Shown: positions 31,761 through 39,146 of the stretch, piece after piece
Layout: each line of letters begins with the position of its first letter
Position numbering within the stretch: position 1 is the first letter of the stretch
DNA from: Purshia tridentata
Taxonomy: Eukaryota; Streptophyta; Magnoliopsida; Rosales; Rosaceae
Reading direction: 5' to 3'
DNA: 39,146 bases
NCBI GenBank assembly: GCA_003254885.1
Contig: QANT01001083.1
Coordinates: 1-39,146 of the forward strand
Notes under the pieces: model-generated
What the model was told of the DNA's origin: nothing
Database searches by the model: none
The model's input: the letters and a program-made list of their open reading frames with translations, nothing else
Position numbers and translations under genes: made by a program

Positions 31761-32989
31761 TTTTTCTTTCTTTTGCCTTTTATTTACCAAAATAAAGAAA
31801 GTCCTTGCCCATGTTTTTCTTGCCAACCTATAACGTTTTGGTGCAACTTTAACCAAACTGTACAGTGTGCGCACCGAAATGACGTTTTCGTTCGCTCCTA
31901 ACACCCAAAGTGGTGGTTCATTTGGGCTAGCACGCTAATCGAGACATTACAGAGTGCTCTCTCACCTCTTTCTTGCGAATCGGGCACATTTTGGTGCAAT
32001 TTGGACCAAGTTAGACTGAGTGCGCACCGAAATGACGTATTCGTGCGTTCTTAGCAGCGAAAGTTGTTCTTTGGGGCTTGAACGCTTATCGAGACATGAG
32101 AGAGTGCTTCCCCATCCATTTCTTCCAACCGGGGAACGTTTTGGTGCAACTTTACTCGACCTGGACTCAGTGTGCACCGAAATGACGTTTTCGTGCATCC
32201 TTAAGGCCTCAGGTGGATTCTTAGGGTTAGCACGCTAATATCGAGACATGAGAAAGTGCTTCCTTATGTCTTTCTTGCCCACCAAGGAAGTTTTGGTGAA
32301 TTTGGACGAATTTGGACTGAGTACGCACCGAAATGATGTTTTCGCGCATTCTTAACACCTAAAGTGGATATTTAGGGTGGGCACGCTAATCGAGACATGA
32401 GAACGTGCGTCCTCATGTCCTTCTTGCCAACGGGGCACGTTTTGATGCAATTTAGACGAAAGTAGACTGAGTATGCGCTGAAATGAGGTTTTAGCTCCTT
32501 CTTAACACGAAATGTGCTTCTTGAGGGCTACAACTTTAATCCAAGCATGAGAACGTGCTTCTCGCCAACCGCGCACGTTTTGGTGCAACTTTAACCAAGT
32601 TGTGCACAGTGTGCACCGAAATGACGTTCCACGCATTCTTAACACCTAAACTGGTTCGTTAGGGCTAGAACGCTAATCCAAACAAGAGAAAGTGCTTCCT
32701 CATGTCCTTATTGCCAACCGGGGACGTTTTAGTGCAATTGAAACAAAATTGGGTTTAGGAGGCACCGAAATGAGGTTTTCGTGTGTTCTAAACAAAAGCA
32801 TGTGCTTTGTGAGGGCTAACACGCTAATCCAAGGGTGTGAAAGTGCTTCCCCACATCTTTTTTGCCAACCGGGCACGTTTTCATCGAAATTGCACGAAAT
32901 TGGATTGAGTACGCACGGAAATGATTTTTCGTGCCTTCTAAACACGAAATGTGCCTTCTTTACGGCTAGAATGCTAATCTAAGCCTGGG

Positions 32990-33173
32990 AAAGTGCTTCC
33001 CCAGGGTGCGATCATACCAGCACTAATGCACCGGATCCCATCAGAACTCCGCAGTTAAGCGTGCTTGGGCGAGAGTAGTACTGGGATGGGTGACCTCCTG
33101 GGAAGTCCTCGTGTCGCACCCCTTTTTCTTTCTTTTGCCTTTTATTTACCAAAAAAAAGAAAGTGCTTGCCCA
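32990..33173 (+). mobile_element. 5S insert with A-run tail and 14-bp flanking duplication (example unit)
   Basis: AAAGTGCTTCCCCA (32990-33003) precedes the 5S gene. AAAGTGCTTGCCCA (33160-33173, one mismatch) follows its T-rich trailer and an A8 run (33151-33158). In uninterrupted satellite the 14-mer occurs once at this place (for example 7670-7683). Terminal duplication, 3' A-run and a Pol III transcript as cargo are the signature of target-primed retroposition, as in SINEs. The same layout is seen around the other 5S copies. Confidence 0.75.
33004..33122 (+). rRNA. 5S ribosomal RNA gene, copy 2
   Basis: It matches the common sequence of this array over 119 nt with no private change that I could see, so it is the best reference copy here. 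Internal A-box-like (AGTTAAGCGTGCTTGG) and C-box-like (GATGGGTGACCTCCTGGG) sequences are intact. A T5 terminator follows at once. Confidence 0.96.
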
Positions 33174-34366
33174 TGTTTTTCTTGCCAACCTATAACGTTT
33201 TGGTGCAACTTTAACCAAACTGTACAGTGTGCGCACCGAAATGACGTTTTCGTTCGCTCCTAACACCCAAAGTGGTGGTTCATTTGGGCTAGCACGCTAA
33301 TCGAGACATTACAGAGTGCTCTCTCACCTCTTTCTTGCGAATCGGGCACATTTTGGTGCAATTTGGACCAAGTTAGACTGAGTGCGCACCGAAATGACGT
33401 ATTCGTGCGTTCTTAGCAGCGATAGTTGTTCTTTGGGGCTTGAACGCTTATCGAGACATGAGAGAGTGCTTCCCCATGTATTTCTTCGAACCGGGGAACG
33501 TTTTGGTGCAACTTTACTCGACCTGGACTCAGTGTGCACCGAAATGACGTTTTCGTGCATCCTTAAGGCCTCAGGTGGATTCTTAGGGTTAGCACGCTAA
33601 TATCGAGACATGAGAAAGTGCTTCCTTATGTCTTTCTTGCCCACCAAGGAAGTTTTGGTGCAATTTGGACGAATTTGGACTTAGTACGCACCGACATGAT
33701 TTTTTCGCGCATTCTTAACACCTAAAGTGGATATTTAGGGTTGGCACGCTAATCGAGACATGAGAACGTGCGTCCTCATGTCCTTCTTGCCAACGGGGCA
33801 CGTTTTGATGCAATTTAGACGAAAGTAGACTGAGTATGCGCTGAAATGAGGTTTTAGCTCCTTCTTAACACGAAATGTGCTTCTTGAGGGCTACAACTTT
33901 AATCCAAGCATGAGAACGTGCTTCTCGCCAACCGCGCACGTTTTGGTGCAACTTTAACCAAGTTGTGCACAGTGTGCACCGAAATGACGTTCCACGCATT
34001 CTTAACACCTAAACTGGTTCGTTAGGGCTAGAACGCTAATCCCAACAAGAGAAAGTGCTTCCTCATGTCCTTATTGCCAACCGGGGACGTTTTGGTGCAA
34101 TTGAAACAAAATTGGGTTGAGGAGGCACCGAAATGAGGTTTACGTGTGTTCTCCACAAAAGCATGTGATTTGTGAGGGCTAACACGCTAATCCATGGGTG
34201 AGAAAGTGTTTCCCCATATCTTTATTGCCAACCGGGCACGTTTTCATCGAAATTGCACGAAATTGGATTGAGTACGCACGGATATGATGTTTTCGTGCCT
34301 TCTAAACACGAAATGTGCTTCTTTACGGCTAGAATGCTAATCTAAGCCTTGAAAAGTGCTTCCCCA

Positions 34367-34485
34367 GGGTGCGATCATACCAGCACTAATGCACCGGATA
34401 CTATCAGAACTCCGCAGTTAAGCGTGCTTGGGCGAGAGTAGTACTGGGATGGGTGACCTCCTGGGAAGTCCTAGTGTCGCACCCC
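34367..34485 (+). rRNA. 5S ribosomal RNA gene, copy 3
   Basis: Full-length 119 nt. Private changes are GGATACTATCAG where other copies have GGATCCCATCAG (two substitutions) and CCTAGTGTCG for CCTCGTGTCG near the 3' end. Such changes in a normally invariant RNA suggest relaxed constraint on this copy. Confidence 0.95.
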
Positions 34486-35729
34486 TTTTTCTTTCTTTTG
34501 CCTTTTATTTACCAAAAAAAATAAAGTGCTTGCCCATGTCTTTCTTGCCAACCTATAACGTTTTGGTGCAACTTTAACCAAACTGTACAGTGTGCGCACC
34601 GAAATGACGTTTTCGTTCGCTCCTAACACCCAAAGTGGTGGTTCATTTGGGCTAGCACGCTAATCGAGACATTACAGAGTGCTCTCTCACCTCTTTCTTG
34701 CGAATCGGGCACATTTTGGTGCAATTTGGACCAAGTTAGACTGAGTGCGCACCGAAATGACGTATTCGTGCGTTCTTAGCAGCGAAAGTTGTTCTTTGGG
34801 GCTTGAACGCTTATCGAGACATGAGAGAGTGCTTCCCCATGTATTTCTTCCAACCGGGGAACGTTTTGGTGCAACTTTACTCGACCTGGACTCAGTGTGC
34901 ACCGAAATGACGTTTTCGTGCATCCTTAAGGCCTCAGGTGGATTCTTAGGGTTAGCACGCTAATATCGAGACATGAGAAAGTGCTTCCTTATGTCTTTCT
35001 TGCCCACCAAGGAAGTTTTGGTGCAATTTGGACGAATTCGGACTGAGTACGCACCGAAATGATGTTTTCGCGCATTCTTAACACCTAAAGTGGATATTTA
35101 GGGCTGGCACGCTAATCGAGACATGAGAACGTGCGTCCTCATGTCCTTTTTGCGAACGGGGCACGTTTTGATGCAATTTAGACGAAAGTAGACTGAGTAT
35201 GCGTTGAAATGAGGTTTTAGCTCTTTCTTAACACGAAATGTGCTTCTTGAGGGCTACAACTTTAATCCAAGCATGAGAACGTGCTTCTCGCCAACCGCGC
35301 ACGTTTTGGTGGAACTTTAACCAAGTTGTGCGCAGTGTGCACCGAAATGACGTTCCACGCATTCTTAACACCTAAACTGGTTCGTTAGGGCTAGAACGCT
35401 AATCCAAACAAGAGAAAGTGCTTCCTCATGTCCTTATTGCCAACCGGGGACGTTTTGGTGCAATTGAAACAAAATTGGGTTGAGGAGGCACCGAAATGAG
35501 GTTTTCGTGTGTTCTCAACAAAAGCATGTGCTTTGTGAGGGCTAACACGCTAATCCAAGGGTGAGAAAGTGCTTCCCCACATCTTTCTTGCCAACCGGGC
35601 ACGTTTTCATCGAAATTGCACGAAATTGGATTGAGTATGCACGGAAATGATGTTTTCGTGCCTTCTAAACACGAAATGTGCTTCTTTACGGCTAGAATGC
35701 TAATCTAAGCCTGGGAAACTGCTTCCCCA

Positions 35730-35848
35730 GGGTGCAATCATACCGGCACTAATGCACCGGATCCCATCAGAACTCCGCAGTTAAGCGTGCTTGGGCGAGA
35801 GTAGTACTGGGATGGGTGACCTCCTGGGAAGTCCACGTGTCGCACCCC
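35730..35848 (+). rRNA. 5S ribosomal RNA gene, copy 4
   Basis: Full-length 119 nt. Private changes are GGTGCAATC for GGTGCGATC (breaks or weakens helix I), ACCGGCAC for ACCAGCAC, and GTCCACG for GTCCTCG. The terminator is shortened to T4. It may be a pseudogene copy. Confidence 0.95.
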
Positions 35849-37091
35849 TTTTCTTTCTTTTGCCTTTTATTTACCAAAAAAAAGAAAGTGCTTGCCCATG
35901 TTTTTCTTGCCAACCTATAATGTTTTGGTGCAACTTTAACCAAACTGTACAGTGTGCGCACCGAAATGACGTTTTCGTTTGCTCTTAACACCCAAAGTGG
36001 TGGTTCATTTGGGCTAGCACGCTAATCGAGACATTACAGAGTGCTTTCTCACCTCTTTCTTGCGAATCGGGCACATTTTGGTGCAATTTGGACCAAGTTA
36101 GACTGAGTGCGCACCGAAATGACGTATTCGTGCGTTCTTAGCAGCGAAAGTTGTTCTTTGGGGCTTGAACGCTTATCGAGACATGAGAGAGTGCTTCCCC
36201 ATGTATTTCTTCCAACCGGGGAACGTTTTGGTGCAACTTTACTCGACCTGGACTCAGTGTGCACCGAAATGACGTTTTCGTGCATCCTTAAGGCCTCAGG
36301 TGGATTCTTAGGGTTAGCACGCTAATATCGAGACATGAGAAATTGCTTCCTTTTGTCTTTCTTGCCCACCAAGGAAGTTTTGGTGCAATTTGGACGAATT
36401 CGGACTGAGTACGCACCGAAATGATGTTTTCGCGCATTCTTAACACCTAAAGTGGATATTTAGGGCTGGCACGCTAATCGAGACATGAGAACGTGCGTCC
36501 TCATGTCCTTCTTGCCAACGGGGCACGTTTTGATGCAATTTAGACGAAAGTAGACTGAGTATGCGCTGAAATGAGGTTTTAGCTCCTTCTTAACACGAAA
36601 TGTGCTTCTTGAGGGCTACAACTTTAATCCAAGCATGAGAACGTGCTTCTCGCCAACCGCGCACGTTTTGGTGCAACTTTAACCAAGTTGTGCACAGTGT
36701 GCACCGAAATGACGTTCCACGCATTCTTAACACCTAAACTGGTTCGTTAGGGCTAGAACGCTAATCCAAACAAGAGAAAGTGCTTCCTCATGTCCTTATT
36801 GCCAACCGGGGACGTTTTGGTGCAATTGAAACAAAATTGGGTTGAGGAGGCACCGAAATGAGGTTTTCGTGTGTTCTCAACAAAAGCATGTGCTTTGTGA
36901 GGGCTAACACGCTAATCCAAGGGTGAGAAAGTGCTTCCCCACATCTTTCTTGCCAACCGGGCACGTTTTCATGGAAATTGCACGAAATTGGATTGAGTAC
37001 GCACGGAAATGATGCTTTCGTGCTTCCTAAACACGAAATGTGCTTCTGTACGGCTAGAATGCTAATCTAAGCATGGGAAAGTGCTTCCCTA

Positions 37092-37210
37092 TGGTGCGAT
37101 CATACCAGCACTAATGCACCGGATCCCATCAGAACACCGCAGTTAAGCGTGCTTGGGCGAGAGTAGTACTGGGATGGGTGACCTCCTGGGAATTCCTCGT
37201 GTCGCACCCC
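37092..37210 (+). rRNA. 5S ribosomal RNA gene, copy 5
   Basis: Full-length 119 nt. The first G is replaced by T (CCTATGGTGCG context), AACTCCG reads AACACCG, and GGGAAGTCC reads GGGAATTCC. The 5' flank reads TTCCCTATGG, which keeps the AT of the uninterrupted satellite. Confidence 0.94.
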
Positions 37211-38245
37211 TTTTTCTTTCTTTTGCCTTTTATTTACCAAAAAAAATAAAGTGCTTGCCCACGTCTTTCTTGCCAACTTATAACGTTTTGGTGCAACTTT
37301 AACCAAACTGTACAGTGTGCGCACCGAAATGACGTTTTCGTTCGCTCCTAACACCCAAAGTGGTGGTTCATTTGGGCTAGCACGCTAATCGAGACATTAC
37401 AGAGTGCTCTCTCACCTCTTTCTTGCGAATCGGGCACATTTTGGTGCAATTTGGACCAAGTTAGACTGAGTGCGCACCGAAATGACGTATTCGTGCGTTC
37501 TTAGCAGCGAAAGTTGTTCTTTGGGGCTTGAACGCTTATCGAGACATGAGAGAGTGCTTCCCCATGTATTTCTTCCAACCGGGGAACGTTTTGGTGCAAC
37601 TTTACTCGACCTGGACTCAGTGTGCACCGAAATGACGTTTTCGTGCATCCTTAAGGCCTCAGGTGGAACCTTAAGGTTAGCACGCTAATATCGAGACATG
37701 AGAAAGTGCTTCCTTATGTCTTTCTTGCCCACCAAGGAAGTTTTGGTGCAATTTGGACGAATTCGGAGTGAGTACGCACCGAAATAATGTTTTCGCGCAT
37801 TCTTAACACCTAAAGTGGATATTAAGGGCTGGCACGCTAATCGAGACATGAGAACGTGCGTCCTCATGCCCTTCTTGCCAACGGGGCACGTTTTGATGCA
37901 ATTTAGACGAAAGTAGACTGAGTATGCGCTGAAATGAGGTTTTAGCTCCTTCTTAACACGAAATGTGCTTCTTGAGGGCTACAACTTTAATCCAAGCATG
38001 AGAACGTGCTTCTCGCCAACCGCGCACGTTTTGGTGCAACTTTAACCAAGTTGTGCACAGTGTGCACAGAAATGACGTTCCACGCATTCTTAACACCTAA
38101 ACTGGTTCGTTAGCGCTAGAACGCTAATCCAAACAAGAGAAAGTGCTTCCTCATGTCCTTATTGCCAACCGGGGACGTTTTGGTGCAATTGAAACAAAAT
38201 TGGGTTGAGGAGGCACCGAAATGAGGTTTTCGTGTGTTCTCAACA

Positions 38246-38435
38246 AAAGCATGTGCTTTGTGAGGGCTAACACGCTAATCCAAGGGTAAGAAAGTGCTTC
38301 CCCAGATCTTTCTTGCCAACCGGGCACGTTTTCATGGAAAAAAGCATGTGCTTTGTGAGGGCTAACACGCTAATCAAGAGTGAGAAAGTGCTTCCCCACA
38401 TCTTTCTTGCCAACCGGGCACGTTTTCATGGAAAT
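38246..38435 (+). repeat. 95-bp tandem duplication in the spacer before 5S copy 6
   Basis: The segment from AAGCATGTGCTTTGTGAGGG to TTTTCATGGAAA occurs twice with a 95-bp period (for example TTCATGGAAA at 38331 and 38426). This accounts exactly for the 1458-bp spacing. Confidence 0.9.
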
Positions 38436-38549
38436 TGCACGAAAATTGGATTGAGTACGCACGGAAATGATGTTTTCGTTCCTTCTAAACACGAAATGTG
38501 CTTCTTTACGGCTAGAATGCTAATCTAAACCTGGGAAAGTGCTTCCCCA

Positions 38550-38668
38550 GGGTGCGATCATACCAGCACTAATGCACCGGATCCCATCAGAACTCCGAAG
38601 TTAAGCGTGCTTGGGCGAGAGTAGTACTGGGATGGGTGACCTCCTGCGAAGTCCTCGTGTCGCACCCC
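38550..38668 (+). rRNA. 5S ribosomal RNA gene, copy 6
   Basis: Full-length 119 nt. Private changes are CTCCGAAG for CTCCGCAG just before the A-box region and CCTGCGAAG for CCTGGGAAG in the C-box region. A T5 terminator follows. The unit before it is 95 bp longer than the others because of a tandem duplication in the spacer. Confidence 0.95.
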
Positions 38669-39146
38669 TTTTTCTTTCTTTTGCCTTTTATTTACCAAAA
38701 AAAAGAAAGTGCTTGCCCATGTTTTTCTTGCCAACCTATAACGTTTTGGTGCAACTTTAACCAAACTGTACAGTGTGCGCACCGAAATGACGTTTTCGTT
38801 CGCTGCTAACACCCTATGTGGTGGTTCATTTGGGCTAGCACGCTAATCGAGATATTACAGAGTGCTCTCTCACCTCTTTCTTGCGAATCGGGCACATTTT
38901 GGTGCAATTTGGACCAAGTTAGACTGAGTGCGCACCGAAATGACGTATTCGTGCGTTCTTAGCAGCGAAAGTTGTTCTTTGGGGCTTGAACGCTTATCGA
39001 GACATGAGAGAGTGCTTCCCCATGTATTTCTTCCAACCGGGGAACGTTTTGGTGCAACTTTACTCGACCTGGACTCAGTGTGCACCGAAATGACATTTTC
39101 GTGCATCCTTCAGGCCTCAGGTGGATTCTTAGGGTTAGCACGCTAA

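Larger units (their letters stand above)
30965..39146 (+). repeat. Tandem 5S rDNA array with satellite HOR spacer (unit ~1.36 kb)
   Basis: Six 5S genes lie 1361, 1363, 1363, 1362 and 1458 bp apart, all on the plus strand. Each spacer has eight ~150-bp satellite monomers (anchors in the first full unit at about 31876, 32028, 32178, 32329, 32479, 32618, 32766 and 32918). They match types 1, 4, 5, 6, 7, 8, 9 and 10 of the ten-monomer HOR in the left array. Types 2 and 3 are missing. Units are nearly identical to one another, while monomers within a unit are diverged, the mark of HOR-level homogenisation. The array enters at monomer type 6 beside the copia LTR and runs off the window end. Confidence 0.93.

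Noticed and set aside
31962..39106. Repeated 78-aa (minus) and 72-aa (plus) open frames in every 5S spacer unit
   Set aside because: They recur because the satellite is repeated; the left array's homologous monomers do not keep them open and no domain is present.

Overview
This window is repeat-dense nuclear DNA from a flowering plant, probably a eudicot. The evidence is canonical plant 5S rRNA genes, a plant 25S rRNA fragment, initiator-Met-tRNA primer sites (TGGTATCAGAGC), chromodomain Ty3/gypsy and Ty1/copia elements, a TRIM element and a plant LINE ORF1. A Rosaceae source is only a guess. One ambiguous base (N at 13728) shows it is assembled draft sequence. No intact host protein gene was recognised; the supported features are RNA genes, retroelements, satellites, MITE-like inverted repeats and gene fragments.

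Layout. 1-3000: low-complexity and G-quadruplex-like sequence, two MITE-like inverted-repeat elements, and a short exon-like fragment resembling the start of an NPH3/NPY BTB domain. 3009-3935 (minus): LINE ORF1-type protein (DUF4283 plus CCHC knuckle). 4696-7944: satellite array of ~150-bp monomers arranged as a ten-monomer higher-order repeat (HOR), with no 5S gene. 7945-9900: probable non-autonomous retroelement fragment, minus strand. 9901-11828: internally deleted gypsy element with a long LTR. 11829-23071: tandem, LTR-sharing array of one chromovirus family (partial internal region, LTR, internal A, LTR, internal B, LTR). Its first LTR sits inside a 25S rRNA fragment. 23072-25375: AT-rich, with one direct repeat. 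25376-25717: TRIM with two 113-bp LTRs. 25719-30961: nearly intact copia element with one in-frame stop. 30965-39146: tandem 5S rDNA array with an unusually long unit of ~1.36 kb.

The most striking observation links the two satellite arrays. The 5S spacer is built from the same satellite HOR as the left array, in the same monomer order, minus two monomers. Each 5S gene, with a T-rich trailer and A-run, is bracketed by a 14-bp duplication of a satellite sequence that is present once, uninterrupted, at the matching place in the left array. The left array therefore looks like the empty site and the right array like the filled site. This suggests that a 5S transcript was retroposed into a satellite and then amplified with it into a tandem 5S array.

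Two further unusual structures are in the gypsy array. A 25S rRNA fragment split by an LTR with a 4-bp target duplication replaces the PPT/PBS surroundings of an LTR. The U3 of the middle LTR is a ~145-bp, 10-bp-periodic lattice whose start is a near-perfect heat-shock-element array. All coding regions of the retroelements carry at least one stop, frameshift or deletion.
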